Assembly (NCBI RefSeq): GCF_031119625.1
Contig: NZ_JAVHZV010000002.1
Location: 186,001 to 250,000 of the forward strand
Direction of reading: 5' to 3'
Source of the DNA: Pseudomonas sp. G34
GTDB lineage: Bacteria; Pseudomonadota; Gammaproteobacteria; Pseudomonadales; Pseudomonadaceae
Length of the DNA stretch: 64,000 nt
The notes under the pieces are model-generated. The model had not been told where the DNA came from. It was given only the letters and a program-made list of their open reading frames with translations, and did no database searches. The position numbers and the translations under genes are program-made. Numbering within the stretch: position 1 is the first letter of the stretch; every line of letters begins with the position of its first letter. Of the stretch, positions 18,055 to 27,425 are shown piece by piece.

Positions 18055-18082
18055 GAGAGGCCGGCATGTATGCCGGCCTCTC
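18055..18082. terminator. Bidirectional terminator between ssuF and the ahpA-like gene
   Basis: A perfect 13-bp inverted repeat (GAGAGGCCGGCAT / ATGCCGGCCTCTC) with a 2-base gap lies between convergent genes. T-richness on either side is modest (TCATCTCT on the plus side, CTATTTGG on the minus side). Confidence 0.7.
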
Positions 18083-18102
18083 TCATCTCTACTGCTGAAT
18101 CG

Positions 18103-19638
18103 CTAGCGCTCTTCGCGCAGCTTGGCCATCTGCCGTTCGAGCAGCGCCGGGTATGGGTCGAGCAGGCGCTCGACGCAGCTGGCGCCCTCGGGGCTGGCGA
18201 TGGCGCGGATGCGCGCACGCTGGCGCAGGGTGGCATCTTCAGCCACGCGGCGCTCGACCAGCAGCAGGTTGCGGCTGTGCTGCGAGAGTGCCAGGGCATC
18301 CTGGGCGGTTTCGCTGAGCAGCAGGTCACCCTGACTCAGCCCTTGCAGGCCTTCGCCGAGGGTCAGGCCCAGTTGCAGGTGCAGGGTGATGCCGCTGTCG
18401 GCGACCTCGATCTGCAGGGCATGGCCGAGGGCGCGCAGCAATTCGCCACAGCAGATGGCGTGGGTCAGGTAATCGTCCTGGCTGGTGTCGTGATGAAACA
18501 GCATCAGGCTGCTGCCATCGTTGAGCGTGTGCAGTTCGGCCTTGTAGAGTGTGGCGGCCTTGTCCAGGCAGCCGCGATAGCTTTCCAGCAGCTCCATCAG
18601 GCGGCTGCGGGGCAAGCGACGCAGCTGCTCCTGGGCGCCCAGTTGAACGGCCAGCACCGCGCTCTTGCGTGGTTTCGGCGGGGCCGCTGGTGCGGGCTCG
18701 GCCGGGCTGTCTTCATCGTCGTACAGGTCGGCGAAGGCGTCGTCGTCGTGCTCGTCGCGGCGACGGCTTGGCGGATCGTAGTCGTCCTCGCTGTCGAAGC
18801 GGGTGTCGCGCAGGTCACGCATCGCGAAGCTCGGGGCGGCGCGCTGGTCGCGCCCATCGCGGTCGTCCTCGTGCTCGTCGTCGAGGAAATCGTCGCCCAG
18901 GTCATCGAGGTCGTCGAATTCCGGCTCGGGTTCCGGTTCCGGCTTCTCGGGAGCCAGGCGTGCCTGCAGCTGGCGCGCCAGGTCACCGATCTCGTCCTGG
19001 CGGTTGCCGCCCGGGGCATAATCGTCCGGGTCGCGCAGCCAGACGCGCATCTGCATCAGCGGCGTGGAGATCTGCCGGCCCAGGCGCAGGCTCAGCGACA
19101 GGGTCAGGGCCAACAGGATCAGGCTGAGAATGCCCATGCTCTGCAGGCTGATGGTCATCGGCTGTTCGAACTGCTGCATGTCCAGGCTGATGCGCAGCTG
19201 CCCGGCCATCACCTCCTGAAAGGTGATGGGCGTCGAATACAGGCCTTCGGTTTCGCCGAGCATGCTCTTGCTGGGGCGGGTACCGGCTTCGGCGAGGATG
19301 CGGTTGTCCACGCTGTAGATGGCCGCATGGGCCACCAGCGGATTTTTCACCAGGTTATTGAGCAGCACGTTGAGGCTGAGGATGTCGTTGGACACCAGCA
19401 GTTCGGTGGCCGACGCGGCGGTCTGGGTGATCAGGCTGCTGCCCAGCGCCTCGGCCTGCTGCTGCATGGCCTGCTTGAACTGCATGCCGATCACCCAGGC
19501 ATAGATCACCAGCGCCATGGCCACCAGCAACAGGCTGTGACTGACGATGCGCAATGCCAGTGGCACGCGGCGTTGGCGCAGTGCACGGAAAAGCAGGAGG
19601 AAGAAATTGTCGGGCTTTACGGGGGCGGGCCGGTTCAC
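18103..19638 (-). CDS. AhpA/YtjB-like membrane protein next to serB
   Basis: A 511-residue inner-membrane protein related to the SMP/YtjB family that sits beside serB in many gammaproteobacteria. A cytoplasmic N-terminus is followed by a helix (~30-50), a ~110-residue periplasmic sensor-like part, a second helix (~165-185) and a HAMP-like juxtamembrane stretch. Then comes a long, extremely acidic linker (about 220-330, EPEPEPEFDDLDDLGDDF) and a C-terminal domain of ~160 residues. I chose the GTG at 19638 (MNRPAPVKPDN); the open frame continues upstream into the serB leader, where an M at 19770 is unlikely. The linker is unusual beside enterobacterial YtjB. Function is unproven. Confidence 0.8.
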   Translation of the reverse strand: MNRPAPVKPDNFFLLLFRALRQRRVPLALRIVSHSLLLVAMALVIYAWVIGMQFKQAMQQQAEALGSSLITQTAASATELLVSNDILSLNVLLNNLVKNPLVAHAAIYSVDNRILAEAGTRPSKSMLGETEGLYSTPITFQEVMAGQLRISLDMQQFEQPMTISLQSMGILSLILLALTLSLSLRLGRQISTPLMQMRVWLRDPDDYAPGGNRQDEIGDLARQLQARLAPEKPEPEPEPEFDDLDDLGDDFLDDEHEDDRDGRDQRAAPSFAMRDLRDTRFDSEDDYDPPSRRRDEHDDDAFADLYDDEDSPAEPAPAAPPKPRKSAVLAVQLGAQEQLRRLPRSRLMELLESYRGCLDKAATLYKAELHTLNDGSSLMLFHHDTSQDDYLTHAICCGELLRALGHALQIEVADSGITLHLQLGLTLGEGLQGLSQGDLLLSETAQDALALSQHSRNLLLVERRVAEDATLRQRARIRAIASPEGASCVERLLDPYPALLERQMAKLREER

Positions 19639-19817
19639 AGAGCTCGGCTCTCGTTGACTGGAAGTGGCGCGCAGTATAGCGAGCGGCCCGCACAGGGCAA
19701 AGCGCTGCGCGTACCCGTAGGGGGCTGAAATGGTTAGAATGTGCGTTTTTTCACCGGCCCTGCTGCACATTGCCGTTCGGCAGACCGTTCATAGTCCTGC
19801 GAGCCCCGGAGTACGTC

Positions 19818-21026
19818 TTGCGCGAAATCGTCCTGATCAAGGTTACCGGTGAAGATCGGCCTGGCCTCACTGCCGCCATTACCGGCGTGCTGGCCCAGGC
19901 TGGCGTCAACATCCTCGATATCGCCCAGGCTGCCGTGCACGGCGCTGCATCGCTGGGCATCCTGATCGAGGTGGCCGATGGCACGCAGACGCCAGCGCTG
20001 TCCAGGGCGGTGCTGAGCACGGCGCAGGAACTGGGCCAGCAGGCGCTTTTTACCCAGGTCGATGAAGCCGATTACCGGCGCTGGGTCGAGGGGCAGGGGC
20101 GCGAGCGGCATATCGTCACCCTGCTGAGCCGTCAGGTCACGGCCGAGCAGGTGCAGCGCGTCAGTGCGCTGAGCACCGAGCAGGGCCTGGCTATCGAACG
20201 TATCGAGCGGCTGTCCCTGCCGGTGGCGCTTGGTGCGCAGCCGGGCAACGCCTGCATCGAGTTCTCCCTGCGTGGCGAGCCCGGCGATGCCGCCGGGCTG
20301 CGCGCCGAGTTCCTCCGCGCCGCCGATGAGCTGGGCGTGGACATCGCCTTCCAGGCCGACTCGTTGCAGCGCCGTCACCGCCGCCTGGCAGTGTTCGACA
20401 TGGACTCGACGCTGATCGAAGCCGAAGTGATCGACGAGCTGGCCAAGGCTGCCGGTATCGGTGACAAGGTGTCGGCGATCACCGAGCGGGCGATGCGCGG
20501 CGAGCTGGATTTTCGCGCCAGCTTCAAGGAGCGCCTGGCGCTGCTCAAGGGCCTGGACGTCGGCGTGCTCGACGAGATCGGCGCCTCGCTGCGCCTGACC
20601 GAAGGCGCCGAGCGGCTGTTCGCCGAGCTCAAGCGCCTGGGCTACAAGACCGCCATCCTCTCCGGCGGCTTCAGCTACTTCGCCAACCAGCTGCAGGCCA
20701 AGCTGGGCATCGACTACGTGTTCGCCAACGAGCTGGCGGTGGTCGATGGCAAGGTCACCGGTGTCGCCGTCGAGCCGATCGTCGATGCCCAGCGCAAGGC
20801 CGATCTGCTGCGCGAGCTGGCGCACAGGGAAGGCTTGCAGCTGGAGCAGACCATCGCCGTGGGTGATGGTGCCAACGACCTGCCGATGCTGGCCATCGCC
20901 GGTCTCGGGGTAGCGTTTCGTGCCAAGCCGCTGGTGAAACAGTCGGCCAGGCAGGCGATCTCGACCCTGGGCCTGGATGGTGTGTTGTATCTGCTGGGTG
21001 TGCACGAGCGCGATCTGCAGCGCTAA
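19818..21026 (+). CDS. serB: Phosphoserine phosphatase SerB
   Basis: A 402-residue HAD phosphatase for the last step of serine synthesis. An N-terminal ACT-type regulatory half (GEDRPGLTAAITGVLAQAGVNILDI) is followed by the HAD half with FDMDSTLIEAE (nucleophile Asp), SGGFSYF and VGDGANDLPML. I place the start at TTG 19818 (LREIVLIKVTGEDRPG), because related Pseudomonas SerB proteins begin MREIVLI; the open frame extends 16 codons further but without homology. It diverges from the ahpA-like gene. Confidence 0.95.
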   Translation: MREIVLIKVTGEDRPGLTAAITGVLAQAGVNILDIAQAAVHGAASLGILIEVADGTQTPALSRAVLSTAQELGQQALFTQVDEADYRRWVEGQGRERHIVTLLSRQVTAEQVQRVSALSTEQGLAIERIERLSLPVALGAQPGNACIEFSLRGEPGDAAGLRAEFLRAADELGVDIAFQADSLQRRHRRLAVFDMDSTLIEAEVIDELAKAAGIGDKVSAITERAMRGELDFRASFKERLALLKGLDVGVLDEIGASLRLTEGAERLFAELKRLGYKTAILSGGFSYFANQLQAKLGIDYVFANELAVVDGKVTGVAVEPIVDAQRKADLLRELAHREGLQLEQTIAVGDGANDLPMLAIAGLGVAFRAKPLVKQSARQAISTLGLDGVLYLLGVHERDLQR

Positions 21027-21049
21027 GAACCTGCTCACGATCTTTGTGC

Positions 21050-21480
21050 GCATGAAGCGGCAACTACAAGGCGAGAGCGGACGTTCGCGTGACTCGGAAG
21101 GGGGGCTTTAGCCGCAAGTTCTTTACGTTCCACATGCGATGCGTGAGCTGTGGTTTTCCATCGTTATCGCGTTGCTCATACGTCCGGTTCCGCTCTGACG
21201 AGCGGGTTTCTTTTGGCATCGCCCCAAAAGAAACCAAAAGGTCTAGCCCCGGCATCCGGCCCCAGCTGCGCTGGGGTTCCCTCGCTCCATCATTGTTCCG
21301 AGGGCACGCCGCGAAGGGCCGTCCCTGGCCCATCGCGGCTCTCGCGACATCCATGTCGCTCAACCCTCTCCACAACGATTCCGCTCGGCCTCCTGAAGGG
21401 GCGATTGGTGTCGTCTGATAATTCTGTGGCACGAGGAGCACCATAAAGGCAAAGCGGCCGAACGGCCGCTCCCGCCACTT
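21050..21480. repeat. Large intergenic repeat-like segment between serB and fimX
   Basis: The 546-base gap between the convergent serB and fimX genes is filled by a sequence with a hairpin TTTCTTTTGG...CCAAAAGAAA (21208-21234) and CGGCCGAACGGCCG (21454-21467). Short overlapping ORFs on both strands have the arginine/proline/serine-rich look of spurious translation. I recognise the segment as similar to a multi-copy Pseudomonas intergenic sequence often misannotated as small hypothetical proteins. No real gene is claimed here. Confidence 0.55.
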
Positions 21481-21572
21481 AGCTGCCAAAATCGACGAAC
21501 CCGGGCTGAAAGATTATGACCAGATTCTAAGGTATCTGAGGCGCGAGCGGGGCAGCCAGGCTGCCCCGTCGG

Positions 21573-23636
21573 TCAGTCGTCCGACGAGAAGTTGTAGTCC
21601 ATCGACTGGCTCGGGCCCTGCAGGTAGTAGCCCTGGATGTAGTTGGTACCCGCCTGCCACAGGGTGGCCAGCACGCTGGCCGATTCCACGAATGGCACGA
21701 TGGTCAGCTTGGCCTGGCTGTGCAGGCTGGCCAGCATGGTTTTCAGGTTTTCCTGATTGACCGGATCGCCCAGCTCCTTGGTGAACGAGCCATCCACCTT
21801 GACGAAGTCGACCGGCAGGTGACGCAGCGTGTTGAACGGATTCAGGGCGCAGCCGAACTGGCTCAGCGCCAGGTGGCAATGCAGGTCCTTGAGGCCCTGG
21901 GCCAGTGCCTTGGCCTGCTTCAGGTAGGTGACCGCATCCGGCTCGCTGAACTGGAACACCAGGGCGTCGGACGGCAGCCGTGCGGCTTTCAACGCCACGC
22001 TCAGCCATGCCAGCAACGTCGGATCCTGCAGGCTGGCGCTGGACAGGTGCACGAACAGGCGCGTCGCGTGGCCCTTGGAACGGTGATCGGCCAGCAGCTT
22101 GATCGAGCTGAGGATCACCCAGCGGTCGATCTTCTCACCCATGCCCGAGTCCCTGGCCACGGCGAGGAATTCATCTGGCGGCACTTCCTCGCCGGACGGG
22201 CTGAGCAGGCGTAGCAGCACCTCGTAGTGCTCGTGCTCGTCGCCGCGCAGGCTGATAACCGGCTGGAACAACAGGCGGAAGCTGTTCTGTTCCAGCGCCT
22301 GCTGCACCATCGCCACCACGCTGCCACGGCTGGCGGCGGCGGCCAGTTCCTGGGCCGGGTCGAACAGCTTGAGGGTGCCGGGCTCGTCGAGTTGGTCAGC
22401 ACAGCGCTGCGCGCGGTCGATGACTTCCCCGGCCTTGGGCGTGGTCTCGTTGAGGCCGGCCACGCCGATGGACAGCGTGGTCTGCGCGGTGCGCCCGTTG
22501 ATATCGAACAGGTGCGCTTCGGCCTTCTTCAGCAGGGCTTCGAGCAGCGGGCGCTGCTGCTGCGGCGACAGGCCGGTCTGCAGCACGGCGAACACGTCGT
22601 CGCCGAAGCGCGCCAGTTGCGCGTCCTGCGGGAAGTGGGCGCGCAGCAGGGTGGCCAGGTCGGTGAGCAGCAGGTCGATGGCGCCCAGGCCCATGTCGGC
22701 GAGCAGGGCGGCGTAGCGGTCGACGCGAATGTAGGCCAGGCTGGCCGGCTGCTCGTCATGGACGGCGCGGTGGGCGGCCTGGTCCATCAGTTCGAGGAAG
22801 TGGGTGCGGTTGTACAGGCCGGTGACTAGATCCAGGCTGCTGATCTCGCGCAGCTTCTCTTCCAGCTCGGCGTTGGCGGTTTCCGCGCGGATCACCACTT
22901 GAATGCACGGCTCGCCATCGTAGGCCGCCGGCGACAGGCTGATGCGCGCCGGGAAGCTGCTGTCGTCGGTGCGCACACCGGCGCAGCCGAGCTCGTGGTT
23001 GTCCATCTGCTGGTGGTTCTTGAGGAATTCCTTGAAGGCTCCCTGATCGCTGGCGCCGATCAGGTCGATCATCGGCAGGCCTTCGAGCTCTTCGGCGTCA
23101 TCGAAGCCGAACAGCTCCAGGTAGGCGCGGTTGGCATAGATGTGCATGCCATCGTGCACGTAGGCGATGGCGTCGACCGAGCTGTCGAGCAGCAACTGGC
23201 AGCGTTTCTCGGCTTCGCGCAGGGCTACTTCGGCAGCGCGGCGGGCGCGGCGCTCCTCGAGGTTGACCAGTTCGCGGCGGGCGACCAGCACCAGGCGCTC
23301 GTCTTCACCCTGGGGCAGGGCATCCTGGGCGCCGAGCATCAGCGCTTCGGTGACGCTGTCCGGCTCGTTGTCGGCCAGCAGCATGATGATCGGAATGTCC
23401 TTGCCCTGCTTGCGGATGCTGGCGAGCGCTTCATGGGGATCGAGGCAGTCGCTGGCCGGCGAACAGATCAGCAGATCCCAGTTGTGTTTGAGCGCTTCGA
23501 GCAGGTCTTCAGGGGAAATCAGGCGGTGCACGCGGGTGGCGTTACCGGCATTGCGGAACAGGCTGACGAGACGCTCGGCCTCATTCTGCGAGTCTTCGAG
23601 AATCAGCAGGCGGATGGTTTTCTTTTCGATGGCCAT
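21573..23636 (-). CDS. fimX: FimX, c-di-GMP-binding regulator of type IV pili (REC-PAS-degenerate GGDEF-EAL)
   Basis: A 687-residue cytoplasmic protein that promotes type IV pilus assembly and twitching motility in P. aeruginosa. Order: REC-like (~8-125), PAS (~145-260), GGDEF (~265-420), EAL (~435-680). The GGDEF site is RFGDDVF instead of GGDEF, and the EAL signature reads EVLLRL, so neither catalytic centre is intact. This agrees with FimX acting as a c-di-GMP receptor through its EAL domain. The REC part also lacks a clear phospho-acceptor context (LLICSPASD). Its position after serB and before the PilZ-like gene matches PAO1 (PA4959). Confidence 0.95.
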   Translation of the reverse strand: MAIEKKTIRLLILEDSQNEAERLVSLFRNAGNATRVHRLISPEDLLEALKHNWDLLICSPASDCLDPHEALASIRKQGKDIPIIMLLADNEPDSVTEALMLGAQDALPQGEDERLVLVARRELVNLEERRARRAAEVALREAEKRCQLLLDSSVDAIAYVHDGMHIYANRAYLELFGFDDAEELEGLPMIDLIGASDQGAFKEFLKNHQQMDNHELGCAGVRTDDSSFPARISLSPAAYDGEPCIQVVIRAETANAELEEKLREISSLDLVTGLYNRTHFLELMDQAAHRAVHDEQPASLAYIRVDRYAALLADMGLGAIDLLLTDLATLLRAHFPQDAQLARFGDDVFAVLQTGLSPQQQRPLLEALLKKAEAHLFDINGRTAQTTLSIGVAGLNETTPKAGEVIDRAQRCADQLDEPGTLKLFDPAQELAAAASRGSVVAMVQQALEQNSFRLLFQPVISLRGDEHEHYEVLLRLLSPSGEEVPPDEFLAVARDSGMGEKIDRWVILSSIKLLADHRSKGHATRLFVHLSSASLQDPTLLAWLSVALKAARLPSDALVFQFSEPDAVTYLKQAKALAQGLKDLHCHLALSQFGCALNPFNTLRHLPVDFVKVDGSFTKELGDPVNQENLKTMLASLHSQAKLTIVPFVESASVLATLWQAGTNYIQGYYLQGPSQSMDYNFSSDD

Positions 23637-23699
23637 TAGCGAAGTCGAATCTGCGATAAAACAGCAGAAGAGGGCGGGAAATTAGGGTTTCCCGGCAAT

Positions 23700-25499
23700 C
23701 TACAGCGACTTCCAGAGTGAGTCAAAGTCTTCCTCCCCGGCAGGTCGCTGGGTACCGGAGGCTGTGACGGAGGTCGCGTGGTGCGCGGCTTTCTGCTCCA
23801 GATCGTGGTACTCGAACTGGCTGAAACTGCCGGTGCTGACCTGCTTCTGGCTGAGCACCGCGCGGCGCTCCTTGCCGTTGATGTTGATCAGCACCTTGCT
23901 GCCTTCCTGGAACGGCAGGCGCGGGGTGATCAGCGTGGCCGGCCGCGAGATGGCGGCGATTTCCGGCAGCAGCAGGGCGCGCAGGTACTGGCTGTTCTGC
24001 TCGGTCTTGCGCACCAGTTGCAGGCCACAGGACTGCGCGTGGGGGGCGATCAGCTCGATGCCCATCTGCGTACCGCCACCGCGTACCTGGCGGATCCAGC
24101 GCACCACGGCGACGCTCCAGCCCTGCTGGGGGTTGTCGCGGATGCCGAGAATCTCGCCGGCCTGCAGCTGGCTGGGTACTTCCTTGGGCCACGACAGGCA
24201 ATAGCCGCCGGGGCTGTGGTTGACGATGGACAAGGCGAAGGTCGGGTAGCTTTCCACCGCGTTGGCTTGTTCGTCCTGCTCGGAAGCGGGTTTGGGGTAT
24301 TCGATCTCTTCGAAGGGCAAGCCGTTGTCCCAATCGTTGACGCGGCGCGCGTCGTGGGCGTTGGCCCAGACGTCGGGCTCGCCGCTCAGCGGCTTGAACG
24401 ACGCGGTGGTGTCGACCTGCTGCTTGAGAATTTCGCTGAACGCACGGCCGTTGGCCAGGTAGTAATTCAGGGCGCTCATGCCGATGCACAGGGTCATGCT
24501 GCCAGTGCCCTGGGTGCGCTGGAAGGTACGCTCGGAGATATCCCCCCAGGCCGCGGCGGCATGCTGCAGCATGTCCACGCTGAAACCCTCGGGTACCGAC
24601 AGGCGCGAGCGAGGGCGCTCCTCGGGCAGCAGCTCCAGGTGATCCTTGATGGCATCGACCAGGGGGGTAGGGTCGATGCCCAGGGCACCCTGCAGCTCGC
24701 TTGGCTGAAACAGCGAGGTGTAGCGCGGCGGGCCGTCCAGTTGCGGCGCCACGGCGAAGATGCTGGTCGGCTGGCCGCCGCCCTGCAGGTTGACCAGCGT
24801 GCTCCAGGCTTCCAGGGCTTCGGCCAGGCGGGCAATGGCGCTCTGGCGCATCTGGTTGCAGCGCGAGCAACCGATCAGCAGGGCAACGATATAGCCCTGC
24901 TCGACGCTCATTCCCTGGGTATGGCGGGCCAACGGGTCGCGAATCACCACCCTGTGCAACTCGTGTCGACGGGCAATCAGGTACAGCTGGTGCAGCTCCA
25001 GCCACAGGCCTTCGGGCACCGGGCAATACAATTGGCTGGTGCGAATCAGCGGGCCGTTGAGGCTGTGCACGGCGCGTTGCAACGCGGTGCCGAGCAGCGC
25101 ATTGCGCTCGCGGTTGGGCTGCGTGGCCAGGCGCGAGATGATCAGTTTGTAACCGATGGCCAGGTGGTTCTGCAACGCCTGGCAGAGGTTGGCGACCTTG
25201 CGCGGACGCTCATCGAGCACGATGGCCTGGTTGAGGAAGTGGCGCTCCAGGTGCTGGCAGACGAAATACACTTCGGGACGCAGCAGCTCGAGCAGCTGGA
25301 TACGATTGTCCGACGGGGTCAGCAGTTGGTTGAGCTCGATCAGCGCCTGGTACAACTGGCGGGCGGTTTCGCCGATATTGGCCTTGGGCAGGCCGGCGAT
25401 CCAGCGTTTCAGGTCACGTGGCGTGGCGTCGCAGAAAGTCAGGCCCTGCTTGGTCGGCGTCGGGACGCGGAGCAAAAGGTGGGGGCTCTGTTTATCCAT
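23700..25499 (-). CDS. FimX-neighbour protein with PilZ-like C-terminal domain (PA4958 type)
   Basis: A 599-residue protein transcribed just ahead of fimX (63-base gap). The first ~400 residues are mostly helical, without a known motif that I can name. Residues ~430-520 resemble a PilZ barrel (SIVNHSPGGYCLSW fits the [D/N]xSxxG signature, followed by a hydrophobic RWIRQ strand), but the upstream RxxxR c-di-GMP arginine pair is not evident. No signal peptide or membrane helix. Linkage to fimX in many Pseudomonas suggests a role in pilus or c-di-GMP signalling; this is inference. Confidence 0.8.
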   Translation of the reverse strand: MDKQSPHLLLRVPTPTKQGLTFCDATPRDLKRWIAGLPKANIGETARQLYQALIELNQLLTPSDNRIQLLELLRPEVYFVCQHLERHFLNQAIVLDERPRKVANLCQALQNHLAIGYKLIISRLATQPNRERNALLGTALQRAVHSLNGPLIRTSQLYCPVPEGLWLELHQLYLIARRHELHRVVIRDPLARHTQGMSVEQGYIVALLIGCSRCNQMRQSAIARLAEALEAWSTLVNLQGGGQPTSIFAVAPQLDGPPRYTSLFQPSELQGALGIDPTPLVDAIKDHLELLPEERPRSRLSVPEGFSVDMLQHAAAAWGDISERTFQRTQGTGSMTLCIGMSALNYYLANGRAFSEILKQQVDTTASFKPLSGEPDVWANAHDARRVNDWDNGLPFEEIEYPKPASEQDEQANAVESYPTFALSIVNHSPGGYCLSWPKEVPSQLQAGEILGIRDNPQQGWSVAVVRWIRQVRGGGTQMGIELIAPHAQSCGLQLVRKTEQNSQYLRALLLPEIAAISRPATLITPRLPFQEGSKVLININGKERRAVLSQKQVSTGSFSQFEYHDLEQKAAHHATSVTASGTQRPAGEEDFDSLWKSL

Positions 25500-25628
25500 C
25501 TAGCTTCGTTACTCCAGCGCCAGCATTCGAGCGACTCGTTGGTCAGGGTGCAGCGACTCTAGCAGCATCCGGCCATCATCGCAGCCTTTGCCGCGCCACG
25601 GGCCGGGGCTGCGGGATGGGTGAACGGT

Positions 25629-26480
25629 TCATTGGCCAAGCAGTTGGCCCATGCGCACCGGGCTATTGGCACCCAGCTCTTCGGCCCATTTCACCTGCTC
25701 GGGGCCGAACAGCACGATGGCCGTGGAACCCAGCTTGAAGCGGCCCAGCTCGGCACCTTTTGCCAGGCTGATCGGCGCCCGCGCGGCTTCGTCGTAGCGC
25801 ACGGTTTTCAGCTCGCGCTTGGGCGGCGTGATCAGCCCGGCCCACACGGTTTCGATGGAGGCGACGATCATCGCGCCAACCAGTACCACGGCCATCGGCC
25901 CGCGCTCGGTATCGAACAGGCACACCACGCGCTCGTTGCGGGCGAACAGCTCGGGGACGTTTTCCGCGGTGGTCTGGTTGACGGAGAACAGCCGACCCGG
26001 CACGTAGATCATCTCGCGCAGGGTGCCGGCCAGCGGCATATGCACGCGGTGATAATCCTTGGGCGACAGGTACACGGTGGCGAAGTCGCCACCCATGAAG
26101 GGAGCGGCGCGCGCGCTGTCACCGCCCAGCAGCTCGGTCACGCTGTAGCTGTGGCCCTTGGCCTGGAATACCCGGCCATGTTCGATGCGGCCCAGCTGGC
26201 TGATCGCGCCATCGGCGGGGCTCAGAACGGCGCCGGGCTGGTTGTCCAGCGGCCGGGCGCCTTCCTTGAGGGCACGGGTGAAGAAGGCGTTGAAATGCTC
26301 GTAGGCGGTGAGGTCTTCGACCTGTGCCTCGCTCATGTCGACCTGGTACTGCTTGGCGAACCAGCCGATCAGGCGGTTCTTGAACCAGGCAGCACGGCAC
26401 TCCGCGGCGCAGCCGATCAGGCGCGACAGCAGGTGGTGCGGGGTCAGGTGCTGGCTGAGGATAAACAGGCGTTCTTTCAT
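25629..26480 (-). CDS. psd: Phosphatidylserine decarboxylase proenzyme
   Basis: A 283-residue inner-membrane-associated enzyme making phosphatidylethanolamine. The self-cleavage site that creates the pyruvoyl cofactor is visible near the C-terminus as KLGSTAIVLF (cut between G and S), which gives a long beta chain and a short alpha chain. Other family segments are SPADG and MPLAGTLREMIYVPG. The length matches bacterial Psd. It precedes fimX's partner on the same strand with ~130 bases between. Confidence 0.97.
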   Translation of the reverse strand: MKERLFILSQHLTPHHLLSRLIGCAAECRAAWFKNRLIGWFAKQYQVDMSEAQVEDLTAYEHFNAFFTRALKEGARPLDNQPGAVLSPADGAISQLGRIEHGRVFQAKGHSYSVTELLGGDSARAAPFMGGDFATVYLSPKDYHRVHMPLAGTLREMIYVPGRLFSVNQTTAENVPELFARNERVVCLFDTERGPMAVVLVGAMIVASIETVWAGLITPPKRELKTVRYDEAARAPISLAKGAELGRFKLGSTAIVLFGPEQVKWAEELGANSPVRMGQLLGQ

Positions 26481-26543
26481 CGTTATTCCTTGGCTGCCCG
26501 GCCATGCTTGCCGGGCATATGAGAATGGACAGTCAGGTCGAAC

Positions 26544-27359
26544 TCAACGTTCGACAGGTGTGTCGGTCAGGTTGCCCCACTCGCCCCAGGAGCCGGCGTA
26601 GGCCTTGACCCGCGGGTAGCCCAGGGCCTTGGCGACCAGGTAGGTGAAGCCGGAGCGGCGATGGCTCTGGCAATGGGTGATGATTTCCTTGTCGGCGCTC
26701 AGCCCCAACTGGTTCAACTGCTCGGCGATGTCCTGGCGGATGCGCAGGCCACGGGCGGGATCCATGCCCGCAGTCCACTCGAAGTGAATCGCGCCGGGGA
26801 TGTGCCCACCCCGTGCGGCCTGCACCTTTTCGCCGCGGTACTCCTCGGCCGAGCGTGCATCCCAGATGGCCAGGTCGGCGGCGCCCAGGCGCGATTGCAG
26901 GTAGCTGGCGCTGGCCGTCGGCTCGTCGCTGAGCGACAGCGACACCGCCGTGTGCTGCGGCGCCGGCGTGTCCTGGCTCAGCGGCCGGCCTTCGGCTTGC
27001 CAGGCGGTCAGGCCGCCATTGAGAAAGTGGTAGCGCGAGTGGCCGATCACGTCCAGCAGCCAGATGAACCGGCCGGCCCAGCCACCGCCCTCGTCGTCGT
27101 ACACCACGTAGGTCGCGTGTGGATGGTGGCCCAGCTCGCTGAACAGTGCCTCGAGTTGCGCCAGCTCGGGCAGCAGGCCGGGGGCCGGCGGCTTGCTGGA
27201 CTGCGTGCGCTTGCCGTCGACGAAGCGGGCACCGGGAATGTGGCCGGCCAGATAACGCTGGTGGCTGCTCAGATCGACCAGGATCAGCTCGGGCGCTTGC
27301 AGGCGTGCGGCGAGATCCGCCGGCTCTATGACCAGCGGCAATTCGTCGAAGGCTGTCAT
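26544..27359 (-). CDS. rhdA: Thiosulfate sulfurtransferase (rhodanese) RhdA
   Basis: A 271-residue two-domain rhodanese that moves sulfane sulfur from thiosulfate to cyanide or other thiophiles. The N-terminal rhodanese domain is catalytically inactive. The C-terminal one carries the active cysteine in THCQSHRRSG (about residue 230), where the loop reads CQSHRRS rather than the commoner CQTHHRS. It has no signal peptide. It lies upstream of psd on the same strand (63-base gap), as in PAO1. Confidence 0.95.
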   Translation of the reverse strand: MTAFDELPLVIEPADLAARLQAPELILVDLSSHQRYLAGHIPGARFVDGKRTQSSKPPAPGLLPELAQLEALFSELGHHPHATYVVYDDEGGGWAGRFIWLLDVIGHSRYHFLNGGLTAWQAEGRPLSQDTPAPQHTAVSLSLSDEPTASASYLQSRLGAADLAIWDARSAEEYRGEKVQAARGGHIPGAIHFEWTAGMDPARGLRIRQDIAEQLNQLGLSADKEIITHCQSHRRSGFTYLVAKALGYPRVKAYAGSWGEWGNLTDTPVER

Positions 27360-27425
27360 ACAGGCCTCGTTGGCGGAATTAAAGGGGCGATTGTAGCGCA
27401 GAAGAATGCGCCAAAGCGGCGCCGC

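Noticed and set aside
18070..19728. 552-codon plus-strand frame opposite the ahpA-like gene
   Set aside because: Translation is Gln/Gly/Ala low-complexity; the minus frame has membrane helices and a known neighbour (serB).
21089..21489. Four overlapping small ORFs between serB and fimX
   Set aside because: They overlap on both strands, are Arg/Pro/Ser-rich and coincide with a repeat-like segment.
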